Source of the DNA: Planctomycetales bacterium
GTDB lineage: Bacteria > Planctomycetota > Planctomycetia > Pirellulales > UBA7805
Reading direction: 5' to 3'
Length of the DNA: 5,773 bases
Assembly: GCA_011772275.1 (NCBI GenBank)
Contig: WVZU01000263.1
Span: 1 to 5,773 of the forward strand
A program made the translations under genes and the position numbers. The notes beneath the pieces were generated by a model. The model did no database searches. It was given only the letters and a program-made list of their open reading frames with translations, and was not told the origin of the DNA. Positions 1 to 5,773 of this stretch are shown here, piece by piece (positions within the stretch are counted from its first letter, which is position 1; every line of letters begins with the position of its first letter).

Positions 1-107
1 GGAAAGCGGACGTCGCACAGATACATCCGCGTAAAGAATGCGAACGATGTGGTAATCAGTGCCACAAAGCATCCCCAAAACACCAGCTTGTCATTCTTCG
101 TATCCAT
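1..107 (-). CDS. MFS-type transporter, N-terminal fragment (runs off the left edge)
   Basis: The minus strand reads open from an ATG at 107 down to base 1, giving 35 residues that begin MDTKNDKLVFWGCFVALITT. After a short charged cytoplasmic N-terminus comes a hydrophobic stretch (about residues 8-26, VFWGCFVALITTSFAFF) followed by Arg, as expected for the first transmembrane helix of a major facilitator superfamily transporter. The FWGCF-x-ALITT-x-FxF pattern resembles N-termini I know from planctomycete MFS proteins (recollection, not a search). The start is supported by a GGAGA Shine-Dalgarno motif 9 bases upstream. The substrate cannot be told from this fragment. It is transcribed divergently from the AsmA-like gene. 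The alternative is some other polytopic inner-membrane protein. Confidence 0.7.
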   Translation of the reverse strand, partial: MDTKNDKLVFWGCFVALITTSFAFFTRMYLCDVRF

Positions 108-116
108 CAATCAGTT

Positions 117-121
117 TCTCC
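117..121 (-). promoter_or_regulatory. Ribosome binding site of the minus-strand transporter
   Basis: On the minus strand the bases read GGAGA, 9 bases before the ATG at 107. The site decides this start and supports a real gene at the window edge, although only 35 codons are visible. Confidence 0.6.
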
Positions 122-281
122 GCTGTGGAAGGGAATTGAGGTCCGAGTAAAATCCGCCGTCGATCGGCCCATCGGACCTGGCGGGCAGGAATCGGGCTTC
201 GCCTACTTGACGCTGTGGCCTCCGCTGGCCGTGACAGCACCGCCACCAAACCCGGCAAACGGATCGATAAGTGAAGTTCCG

Positions 282-309
282 AGTATACATGCCGCGGTCC
301 GCAAGTAAA
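282..309 (-). promoter_or_regulatory. Candidate sigma70-like promoter for the transporter
   Basis: Read on the minus strand, TTTACT (304-309) and TATACT (282-287) are separated by 16 bases. They match the TTGACA and TATAAT consensus at 4 of 6 and 5 of 6 positions. Transcription would start near 275, leaving a leader of roughly 170 bases before the ATG at 107. The long leader and the imperfect -35 make this tentative. Confidence 0.3.
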
Positions 310-471
310 CCGTTGTGGGGTAGCGACTTTCGAGCAAATTGCCGCAGAGCGAGGATGCCTGGTTTTTTTCGCTGTATTTCCCCGTTTTCCAAATCGCTGT
401 GTTTGCCTAGTTTCCAGAAAGTGTCCTGAAACGAGCCGTCGGCAAGACCTGGCTCGTCAGGCCCGCCTCCC

Positions 472-501
472 TTGACCGCCGACAACCTAAGTTCCTACTA
501 T
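472..501 (+). promoter_or_regulatory. Candidate sigma70-like promoter for the AsmA-like gene
   Basis: TTGACC (472-477) matches the -35 consensus at 5 of 6 positions. After 18 bases comes TACTAT (496-501), which matches the -10 consensus at 4 of 6. Transcription would start near 508, just ahead of the possible starts at 531, 558 and 573. No better pair was seen close upstream of the gene. If real, the leader is only 20-65 bases long depending on the start codon. Confidence 0.37.
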
Positions 502-530
502 CTCGCGGCTTATACACGATTCACCCCAAC

Positions 531-3500
531 TTGCTCGCCACGGCGACGGCCGCGGCGGTGGGATGGGAGAGGTTGCGCGGTAACCCCACCGGGGGGGCGG
601 GAAATTCCGCGGAACGGCACGCCAAAAGGAAGCCCACCATTTTCCGTCATTGTGTCAACGTGGCCTGGTTCTGCTTCAAGTGGTCCTTGCTGGCCGGGAT
701 CGTGTGCGCGGTCGTGGCCTTGTGGTACTTTCGCGACACCCTGGACAACGAAATTCGCGACCAGGTCCAGTCGACACTGGCCGCCCACTTCGATCAGTTG
801 GAGGTCCGGGTCCAGGAAGCCGAGCGTCTGGAAGGCAAGGGGTTGCTGATCCGCGGTCTTTCGCTCTCCCAGCGCGATGCACGCGGCCCGCTGTCGGAGT
901 TGGCTTTTTTCGAAGAGGTCTTTCTGGCCTGCCGCACGGATCTTCAGGACCTGATCAGCGGCGATCTTGACGTGCGGCATGTGAGCATTCGCCGCGCCAC
1001 CGTCCGCGCCACGCGTCGTCCCGACGGCTCGTACAGCACCGACACCCTGCTGCCCATCCCTCAACTGGGCCCTGCCAAGGCCGTCACGCACATTGAAAAC
1101 GGGACGCTGATCGTCTTCGATCCGCTGAAGAATCCTTCCAGCACCCTGACGCTGCGCGACATCAACCTGGTCATCACACCCGGCGCGACCGCCGCGGAGG
1201 GGGCCGGCCTGCAGCCAAGCCATCGATTGGAAGGGTCCTTGTCGGGCGATCATTTCGGTCGCACGGAAGTGCAAGGCTGGTTTGACGAACTCTCGCGTCG
1301 GTGGAGCGTGGGGGGGCGCGTGCATGACTTGTCGCTGTCCCCAGAACTTTCCAAGTCGCTGCCGGGCAACAGCGGAAATTGGTTGCGCCCTCTGGAACCC
1401 TTCCGGGGCAACGTGGCCCTCTCGTTTCGCGCCGATGCCGACCCGGCGCGGCAACCGCACTATCACTTTGACGTACGCGGAACGCTTAGCCGGGGGCGGA
1501 TCGATGACCAGCGGTTGCCCTATCCCTTGACCGATGTCTCCGGCACGGTGCGGCTGGACCAGAACGGATACAAGATCGAAAACATGACCGCGCGCAGCGG
1601 GCGGACCGTCCTCTCGCTGACCGGTAGACAAAACGGCTACGGACCCGGCAGCCATTTGCTGCTGGAAGGTCGTGGGCAGCGCGTCGTGCTGGACCAGCAG
1701 ATGGTGCAGGCGATGCCGCCCCACTGGCAGGAAATCTGGCACAAGTACCAACCCGCCGGTGAGGTCAATGCCGACGTAAAACTCGAATTCGACGGGGAAA
1801 GGTGGCGCCCGGAATTTATTGTCGAATGTGCCGATGCGGCCTTCACCCATCACCGCTTTCCCTACCGGATGCAACACACCAGTGGCCGCATCACGTTAAA
1901 AGATGACGTGATGAACGTCCGCCTCCTGGCATATGCCGGCAGCCAGCCGGTTCGTATCGAAGCGGAAATTACCCGACCCGGCCCGCAAGGCATCGGTTAC
2001 CTGGTGGCCCGCACCGAAAATCTGCCCCTGGACGAACGCTTCTACCAAGCCTTGACGGAAAAGACCCGCCGCATCGTCAAGGCCTTCGCCCCCCAAGGCA
2101 GCATCAACGGTTACGTACGCGTCAAACGCAATCGGCCCGACGCGCGCTGGGAACATCACTTTGTCATCGACCTGAACAACATCGGCATCAAATACGAAAA
2201 ATTCGCTTACCCCTTGCGCGACGTCCGCGGCCGTCTGGAGGCGGTCAACCGCCACTGGACCTTCCACAACCTGGTCGGCACCAATGACACAGGAATTGTC
2301 ACCGCCAGTGGCCAGTCCGTCCCCGTCCAGGAGGGCCACCAGCTGACCATCCGCATCAACGGCAACAACGTCCCCCTGGACGAAGAACTGCGCAAATGCC
2401 TCCCACCCAGGATGCAACAGGTCTGGACCCGCTTGCGGCCGCGGGGATCGGTCAGCCTCGATGCCCAGTTGAGCTACGATTCGTGGAAAAAAGATCTGGA
2501 CATGACGGTCCGCACCGCCATGCAAGACGATGGCATTCTGATCGAACCCGATTTTTTCCCCTACCGCCTGGAAAACGTCCGCGGACACGCCACCTTCAGG
2601 CCGGGACACGTGCAACTGACCAACATCACCGCCACCCACGGCCGCACGCGCTGGGCATCGCAGGGCGCCTGCCAGATCGGTCAGGACGGGTCTTGGGAAT
2701 GCCGGCTGCACAATCTGACCGCCGATCATTTACATATCGATCGGGACTTGCTGCTGGCCATGCCGCCCAAGCTGCGCTCGGGCCTGGCATCGCTGAATTT
2801 TTCCGGGCCCTTGAACCTCGCTGGCGGAATCCGCTTTTCGCAAGCCGCAGCGGCCCACGCACCCCTCCAGACCAGCTGGGACATGCAGCTCAACACCCTC
2901 CAAGGACGCATCGACTGCGGCATCGTGCTGGATCAGGTCAGCGGAGGCCTGCGGCTGGTGGGCGGATACGACGGGCAACAATTTCGCAGCCACGGCTGGC
3001 TGGACGTCGACTCCCTGCTGTACAAGGGCTTTCAATTTACCAAGGTCCAAGGGCCCTGCTGGTTCGGCGAAGACCAAATTATCTTCGGGGCCGGCGTCCA
3101 GCCCCAGCGCCCCGGCGAACCACCCCAGCGGATCACGGCATGGGCCTACGACGGTGCCCTGGCTGCCGACTGCCAAATCGCACTGGGTGATACCACCCGT
3201 TTCCTGCTGGACGCCCAAGCGGTCGACGGCGACTTGAACCGGTTTGCCACCGAAGCCCTGCATGGCTCAACCGAATTGGCCGGTAAAGTAACTGCCAACC
3301 TACGCCTCCGCGGCAGCAATCGCGGCATCCACACACTGCAAGGAAGCGGCAATGCCGTGGTCAAAAACGGTGACGTCGACCAATTGCCCCTCGTCCTCTC
3401 GCTGCTGAAGTTCCTCAGCGAAACCCCCTCCCAACGCAAGCGGTTTGATAACAGCGATGTCAAGTTCCGCATCGACGGCAGCCACATCCTCCTGGATGAA

Positions 3501-3851
3501 ATCAATTTTTACGGCGATGCCATCAGCCTGCGGGGCAAAGGCGAAATGGACTTGGACCGCCACATCCGGATGGTCTTTCACGCCACGGTCGGCCGCGATC
3601 GTGGGAAATTGCCCGTGGTCGGGCCCGTGCTGGGTATGGCCAGCAAACAGTTGATGCTGATCTACGTACACGGCACGATCGATAATCCCCAAACCACACG
3701 CGAAGCCCTGCCCGGACTCCGCCGCGCCGTCCAGGAAATCGAAACCGGCCTCACCGAACCCAACCAGGATAAGTCCATGCTGCGCAAGACCCAGGACTGG
3801 TTCGATGCGGTTCGTCCGAAAAGTCCCTTGCGAAGCGCCGAACAGCCCTGA
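531..3851 (+). CDS. AsmA/YhdP-like periplasmic protein, probable intermembrane lipid-transfer protein
   Basis: This 1106-residue protein has a single membrane anchor at about 44-67 (VAWFCFKWSLLAGIVCAVVA and following), then a long, probably periplasmic, beta-rich body. Residues 128-218 look like an AsmA N-terminal domain: FFEEVFLACRTDLQDLISG, an RRPDGSYSTDTLLP segment and HIENGTLIVFD. Residues 267-850 hold five tandem repeats of about 117 residues, each starting with an L-x-[LI]-[DS] helix and carrying an [FL]PY-x-L-x-x-V-x-G motif near its middle. Residues 898-1070 form an AsmA-like C-terminal region with QGSGNAVVKNGDVDQLPL, ISLRGKGEMDLDRHIRMVFH and VHGTIDNP. Known AsmA-clan proteins such as YhdP and TamB form hydrophobic beta grooves that carry phospholipid to the outer membrane; that role here is inferred. 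The start is uncertain: 531 is TTG without a Shine-Dalgarno site, GTG 558 and TTG 573 are alternatives, and there is no in-frame ATG before the anchor. Confidence 0.85.
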   Translation: MLATATAAAVGWERLRGNPTGGAGNSAERHAKRKPTIFRHCVNVAWFCFKWSLLAGIVCAVVALWYFRDTLDNEIRDQVQSTLAAHFDQLEVRVQEAERLEGKGLLIRGLSLSQRDARGPLSELAFFEEVFLACRTDLQDLISGDLDVRHVSIRRATVRATRRPDGSYSTDTLLPIPQLGPAKAVTHIENGTLIVFDPLKNPSSTLTLRDINLVITPGATAAEGAGLQPSHRLEGSLSGDHFGRTEVQGWFDELSRRWSVGGRVHDLSLSPELSKSLPGNSGNWLRPLEPFRGNVALSFRADADPARQPHYHFDVRGTLSRGRIDDQRLPYPLTDVSGTVRLDQNGYKIENMTARSGRTVLSLTGRQNGYGPGSHLLLEGRGQRVVLDQQMVQAMPPHWQEIWHKYQPAGEVNADVKLEFDGERWRPEFIVECADAAFTHHRFPYRMQHTSGRITLKDDVMNVRLLAYAGSQPVRIEAEITRPGPQGIGYLVARTENLPLDERFYQALTEKTRRIVKAFAPQGSINGYVRVKRNRPDARWEHHFVIDLNNIGIKYEKFAYPLRDVRGRLEAVNRHWTFHNLVGTNDTGIVTASGQSVPVQEGHQLTIRINGNNVPLDEELRKCLPPRMQQVWTRLRPRGSVSLDAQLSYDSWKKDLDMTVRTAMQDDGILIEPDFFPYRLENVRGHATFRPGHVQLTNITATHGRTRWASQGACQIGQDGSWECRLHNLTADHLHIDRDLLLAMPPKLRSGLASLNFSGPLNLAGGIRFSQAAAAHAPLQTSWDMQLNTLQGRIDCGIVLDQVSGGLRLVGGYDGQQFRSHGWLDVDSLLYKGFQFTKVQGPCWFGEDQIIFGAGVQPQRPGEPPQRITAWAYDGALAADCQIALGDTTRFLLDAQAVDGDLNRFATEALHGSTELAGKVTANLRLRGSNRGIHTLQGSGNAVVKNGDVDQLPLVLSLLKFLSETPSQRKRFDNSDVKFRIDGSHILLDEINFYGDAISLRGKGEMDLDRHIRMVFHATVGRDRGKLPVVGPVLGMASKQLMLIYVHGTIDNPQTTREALPGLRRAVQEIETGLTEPNQDKSMLRKTQDWFDAVRPKSPLRSAEQP
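1329..3080 (+). repeat. Five tandem ~117-residue repeats within the AsmA-like protein
   Basis: The repeat units start at residues 267, 385, 498, 614 and 734 (DNA 1329, 1683, 2022, 2370, 2730), giving spacings of 118, 113, 116 and 120. Unit openings are LSLSPELSKSLP, VVLDQQMVQAMPP, LPLDERFYQALTE, VPLDEELRKCLPP and LHIDRDLLLAMPP. Each is followed about 20 residues later by a Pro/Gly turn and a beta strand: PFRGNVALSF, PAGEVNADVKL, PQGSINGYVRV, PRGSVSLDAQL and FSGPLNLAGGI. A second anchor lies about 60 residues into each unit: RLPYPLTDVSG (328), RFPYRMQHTSG (442), KFAYPLRDVRG (557) and FFPYRLENVRG (675); in unit five it is degenerate (IVLDQVSGG, 798). The likeness is at protein level only; the DNA is well diverged, so the duplication is old. 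Confidence 0.8.
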
Positions 3852-3864
3852 GGCGGAAGGAGGG

Positions 3865-3941
3865 GGTGAGGGAAGGCGCAGGTGAAGGGAGCACGGGTGA
3901 AGGGCAGCACGGATGAGGGGGAGTACAGGTGACGAGGCGCG
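3865..3941 (+). repeat. Purine-rich degenerate tandem repeat, about 15-17 bases per unit
   Basis: Just after the AsmA-like stop there are about five imperfect head-to-tail units: GGTGAGGGAAGGCGCA (3865-3880), GGTGAAGGGAGCACG (3881-3895), GGTGAAGGGCAGCAC (3896-3910), GGATGAGGGGGAGTACA (3911-3927) and GGTGACGAGGCGCG (3928-3941). The strand is almost free of T except in the GGTGA/GATGA core. The units create several Shine-Dalgarno-like strings next to GTG or ATG, but the frames they open are short or only join the dapF extension. The function is unknown; it may simply be a slippage-derived tract. Confidence 0.6.
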
Positions 3942-3955
3942 TGTCCAAGCTTCAA

Positions 3956-3984
3956 TTGTCCCGGCCACGGCTCAGCGATAGAAT
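3956..3984 (+). promoter_or_regulatory. Probable sigma70-like promoter of dapF
   Basis: TTGTCC (3956-3961) and TAGAAT (3979-3984) are separated by the optimal 17 bases and match the -35 and -10 consensus at 4 of 6 and 5 of 6. Transcription would begin near 3991, about 43 bases before the dapF ATG. This is the best promoter-like pair I found in the window, and it lies between the repeat tract and the dapF ribosome binding site. It implies that dapF need not depend on read-through from the AsmA-like gene. Confidence 0.5.
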
Positions 3985-4024
3985 CCAGTCCGCTGGGCAA
4001 CGGCCGCCGGACCCCTCCAGGCAC

Positions 4025-4028
4025 GAGG
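4025..4028 (+). promoter_or_regulatory. Ribosome binding site that fixes the dapF start
   Basis: GAGG lies 5 bases before the ATG at 4034. It favours that ATG over the in-frame GTG at 3929, which would add 35 residues of arginine- and proline-rich sequence that no DapF carries. Confidence 0.6.
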
Positions 4029-4033
4029 TTCGT

Positions 4034-4888
4034 ATGCAGTTCATCAAGATGCACGGAGCGGGCAACGACTATGTTTATGTCGATTGCTTTGCTGAACAGG
4101 TGCCAAAGAATCTCCCGCAGACCGCGCGGCGCATCTCCGACCGGCATTTTGGCGTGGGAGGGGACGGCTTGATCCTCATCCACCCCAGCAAGATCGCCGA
4201 CGCGCGGATGCAAATGTTCAATGCCGATGGCTCGGAGGCCGAAATGTGTGGCAACGGGCTCCGCTGCCTCGCCAAGTATGTGTACGAGTCAGGCATCGCC
4301 CGCAAACCGGATCTGCGTATCGAAACCGGTAACGGCGTGCTGGAGGTGCAACTGGAGGTGACCGGCCAGCAGGTACAACGCGTGCGGGTCGACCTGGGGG
4401 AACCGATCCTGCAGGCAGACCGCATCCCGACAACCTTGGCCGGCAACCCCGTGGTCGACCAACCGCTGGAAGTCGGCGAGCGGACATTTAACGTGACCTG
4501 CGTATCCATGGGCAACCCGCACTGCGTAATCTTTGTGGACGAGGCGACCGACGACCTGGTGCTGAACGTGGGACCGCAAATCGAACGGGCGGCCGAGTTC
4601 CCCAATCGCGTCAATGTGGAATGGGTGGAAGTCCACGGCCCCGCGGAGGTCCGCCAGCGGACCTGGGAACGCGGATCGGGCGAAACCCTGGCCTGCGGGA
4701 CCGGCGCAGGGGCCGTATGCGTCGCCGGCGTCCTGACCGGACGCACCGAACGTAAGATCCTCAATCATCTGGCCGGCGGCGACCTCGAACTGCAGTGGGG
4801 CCAGGACAACCACGTTTTCCTGACGGGACCAGCCGTCGAAGTATTTCGCGGACAGTGGATACCCGCTGAGGCAAACACCGACGATTGA
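4034..4888 (+). CDS. dapF: Diaminopimelate epimerase DapF (EC 5.1.1.7)
   Basis: This 284-residue cytoplasmic enzyme interconverts LL- and meso-diaminopimelate, the last-but-one step to lysine and the source of the meso-DAP cross-linking residue of peptidoglycan. It is cofactor-independent and uses two cysteines as base and acid. Both are present: Cys72 in [16 protein letters not shown] and Cys221 in [16 protein letters not shown]. Other family signatures in order are [13 protein letters not shown] (5-17), [10 protein letters not shown] (40-49), the substrate-binding Asn63 in [14 protein letters not shown] (158-165) and FPNRVNVEW (189-197). The two-lobed layout and length fit the family (about 275 residues). 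The ATG at 4034 is chosen because homology begins at once and a GAGG site precedes it. It probably has its own promoter, and an acyltransferase gene follows 87 bases downstream. Nothing suggests inactivation. Confidence 0.97.
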   Translation: MQFIKMHGAGNDYVYVDCFAEQVPKNLPQTARRISDRHFGVGGDGLILIHPSKIADARMQMFNADGSEAEMCGNGLRCLAKYVYESGIARKPDLRIETGNGVLEVQLEVTGQQVQRVRVDLGEPILQADRIPTTLAGNPVVDQPLEVGERTFNVTCVSMGNPHCVIFVDEATDDLVLNVGPQIERAAEFPNRVNVEWVEVHGPAEVRQRTWERGSGETLACGTGAGAVCVAGVLTGRTERKILNHLAGGDLELQWGQDNHVFLTGPAVEVFRGQWIPAEANTDD

Positions 4889-4918
4889 AAAAAGTGCCGA
4901 TCACAAAAGTTTCGGCCC

Positions 4919-4940
4919 GGCGTTCCCTTAAAAAAACGCC
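4919..4940 (+). other. Small inverted repeat between dapF and the acyltransferase gene
   Basis: GGCGTT (4919-4924) and AACGCC (4935-4940) can form a 6-base-pair stem with a 10-base A-rich loop. There is no run of T after the stem on either strand, so it does not look like a standard rho-independent terminator. It may be a weak terminator, an mRNA processing or stability element, or chance. Confidence 0.35.
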
Positions 4941-4946
4941 AGGCCA

Positions 4947-4974
4947 CCCCCCAAAACCCCAACCCGCCCCCCCC
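4947..4974 (-). other. Strict G-quadruplex motif on the template strand, next to the acyltransferase start
   Basis: The plus strand has runs of 6, 4, 3 and 8 cytosines. Read on the minus strand this is G8, then C, G3, TT, G4, TTTT and G6: four G-runs of three or more with loops of 1, 2 and 4 bases, which meets the usual quadruplex rule. The tract ends one base before the ATG at 4976. It occupies the place where a Shine-Dalgarno site would be, and the transcript there has almost no purines suitable for ribosome binding. Confidence 0.6.
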
Positions 4975-4975
4975 A

Positions 4976-5770
4976 ATGAAACGTTCGACTCCCCTGATCA
5001 CCAACACGGCCGCCCTCTGCACCAGTGTCCTTGTCCGCCGCTGGATGAGCAGTCTCGACTTTCGGGCCGCCTATTACGATACCCGTGTCGATCCCAGTCG
5101 GGCCGCATGCCGCCAGCGCGGCATCTACGTCTTTTGGCACGAATACATGCCCTTCTTGTTGTACCTCCGCGGCCATTGCGATCTGGCGATGTTGATGAGC
5201 CAACATCGGGATGCCGATATTCTGTCCCGGCTGGCCCTGCATTTCGGATTCGAGTTCGTCCGCGGATCGACGCGGCGCGGTGGGCCGCGGGCGTTGCGAG
5301 ACCTGATGAGGAAAAGCCAGACACACCACCTGACCATCACGCCGGACGGACCACGCGGGCCACGCCGCCGGCTGGCAGCCGGTTGCATCTACCTGGCTGC
5401 CAAGCTGCACATGCCGATCATCGCCATCGGACTCGGCTACGACCGGCCGTGGCGGTTAAATACCTGGGACCGCTTTGCGATTCCCCGCCCCTGTTCACGA
5501 GCGCGTGCCATCCCCAGCCCAATGCTGTGGATCCCGGCCGACCTGGATCGCGACGGGATCGAGTGGCATCGGCGGCATGTCGAGCGGGTACTGTTGCGGT
5601 TGACGGCCGAAGCCGAAGCGTGGGCCGAGGCCGGCACGCGGAAAGAGAACGAAGTGGTCGTGGGCCCGGCCACGCGGCCGTTGCCGGCGACCGCAAATTC
5701 GCCGCTGGAAATTCTGCAAGCCGGACCCCCCTCCCCCCCCACCGTGAACAGGCTCGACCGAGCCGCTTGA
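4976..5770 (+). CDS. DUF374 / COG2121 family protein, lysophospholipid acyltransferase superfamily
   Basis: This 264-residue protein carries the DUF374 signatures in order: IYVFWHEYMPFLLYL (50-64), MSQHRDADILSRLALHFGFE (74-93), VRGSTRRGGPRAL (95-107), ITPDGPRGPRRRLAAG (121-136) and LNTWDRFAIPRP (161-172). DUF374 belongs with the lysophospholipid and LpxL-like acyltransferases. The likely job is moving an acyl chain onto a membrane lipid or lipid A-like acceptor at the cytoplasmic face of the inner membrane, but the substrate is not established for the family. The family's usual DG after the conserved Ser is DA here (79-80). A tail beyond residue 215 is proline-rich and not recognisable. Start: the ATG at 4976 lacks a Shine-Dalgarno site, but the preceding helix (about 7-25) is typical of the family; the ATG at 5045 (Met24) is a weaker alternative. 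It lies 87 bases after dapF on the same strand. Confidence 0.88.
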   Translation: MKRSTPLITNTAALCTSVLVRRWMSSLDFRAAYYDTRVDPSRAACRQRGIYVFWHEYMPFLLYLRGHCDLAMLMSQHRDADILSRLALHFGFEFVRGSTRRGGPRALRDLMRKSQTHHLTITPDGPRGPRRRLAAGCIYLAAKLHMPIIAIGLGYDRPWRLNTWDRFAIPRPCSRARAIPSPMLWIPADLDRDGIEWHRRHVERVLLRLTAEAEAWAEAGTRKENEVVVGPATRPLPATANSPLEILQAGPPSPPTVNRLDRAA

Positions 5771-5773
5771 CAG

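Larger units (their letters stand above)
108..530. other. Divergent intergenic region
   Basis: About 420 bases separate the minus-strand transporter start from the first possible start of the AsmA-like gene. I see no convincing protein gene here. A 124-codon minus-strand frame (111-485) exists but has no recognisable domain and ends 3 bases before the transporter start. The region is less GC-rich than its surroundings and has a T7 run at 363-369. It should carry promoters for both flanking genes; one weak candidate for each is listed separately. No RNA gene, riboswitch fold or clear terminator could be recognised by eye. Confidence 0.6.

Noticed and set aside
348..373. AGCGA / TCGCT inverted pair flanking a T7 run, considered as a terminator
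   Set aside because: The stem is only 5 base pairs with a 16-base loop, and the T-run lies inside the loop rather than after the stem.
111..485. Minus-strand open frame of 124 codons in the divergent intergenic region
   Set aside because: It has no recognisable domain or plausible membrane or secretion features, and it runs through the candidate transporter promoter and leader. Its end next to the transporter start is probably chance, though a small unknown gene cannot be fully excluded.
510..1877. Long minus-strand frame (455 codons) opposite the AsmA-like gene, and similar ones at 1896-2729 and 2730-3263
   Set aside because: The plus-strand frame has coherent domains and repeats through the whole length. 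The antisense translations have no recognisable motif and are what GC-rich codon use produces on the opposite strand.
2396..3190. Second plus-strand frame of 264 codons inside the AsmA-like gene
   Set aside because: Its translation is Arg/Pro/His-rich and without a domain, typical of an out-of-frame reading of GC-rich coding DNA.
3866..3916. A 16-codon frame starting at a GTG after an AAGGAGG-like string
   Set aside because: The Shine-Dalgarno-like string is too close to the GTG, and the peptide is only a read-out of the purine-rich repeat.
3929..4033. Upstream GTG start extending DapF by 35 residues
   Set aside because: The extension starts inside the tandem repeat, crosses the promoter candidate and shows no DapF homology. 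The ATG at 4034 has a ribosome binding site and matches the family's N-terminus.
4919..4940. Inverted repeat considered as a rho-independent terminator after dapF
   Set aside because: It has a short stem and no trailing T-run on either strand. It is kept only as an unexplained inverted repeat.

Overview
This window reads as a chromosomal stretch of a high-GC planctomycete, most likely of the Pirellula/Rhodopirellula side of the phylum. The clues are a large AsmA-like protein of the type planctomycetes carry, a planctomycete-style MFS transporter N-terminus at the left edge, a COG2121/DUF374 acyltransferase, GC-rich codon use, and genes of which only some have a Shine-Dalgarno site. This taxonomic call is an inference from protein appearance; no marker RNA is present.

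Layout. Bases 1-107 hold the first 35 codons of a minus-strand membrane transporter that runs off the left edge. Bases 108-530 are a divergent intergenic region with one weak candidate promoter for each side. Bases 531-3851 encode a 1106-residue inner-membrane-anchored, mostly periplasmic AsmA/YhdP-type protein containing five regular tandem repeats of about 117 residues. Bases 3852-4033 are non-coding: a purine-rich degenerate tandem repeat, followed by a good sigma70-like promoter and a Shine-Dalgarno site. Bases 4034-4888 encode DapF, diaminopimelate epimerase, with both catalytic cysteines. Bases 4889-4975 are a short spacer ending in a cytosine-rich tract that is a strict G-quadruplex motif on the other strand. 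Bases 4976-5770 encode a DUF374 lysophospholipid-acyltransferase-superfamily protein. The window ends 3 bases after its stop.

How the genes fit together. The three plus-strand genes all concern the cell envelope: meso-DAP supply for peptidoglycan (DapF), acylation of a membrane lipid or lipid A-like molecule (DUF374), and probable lipid traffic between the membranes (AsmA-like). The separate promoter in front of dapF and the lack of overlaps suggest co-located genes with partly independent expression rather than one tight operon. No mobile element, tRNA, rRNA or CRISPR array was seen. The most notable items are the repeat architecture of the AsmA-like protein and the quadruplex-forming tract that takes the place of a ribosome binding site in front of the acyltransferase gene.
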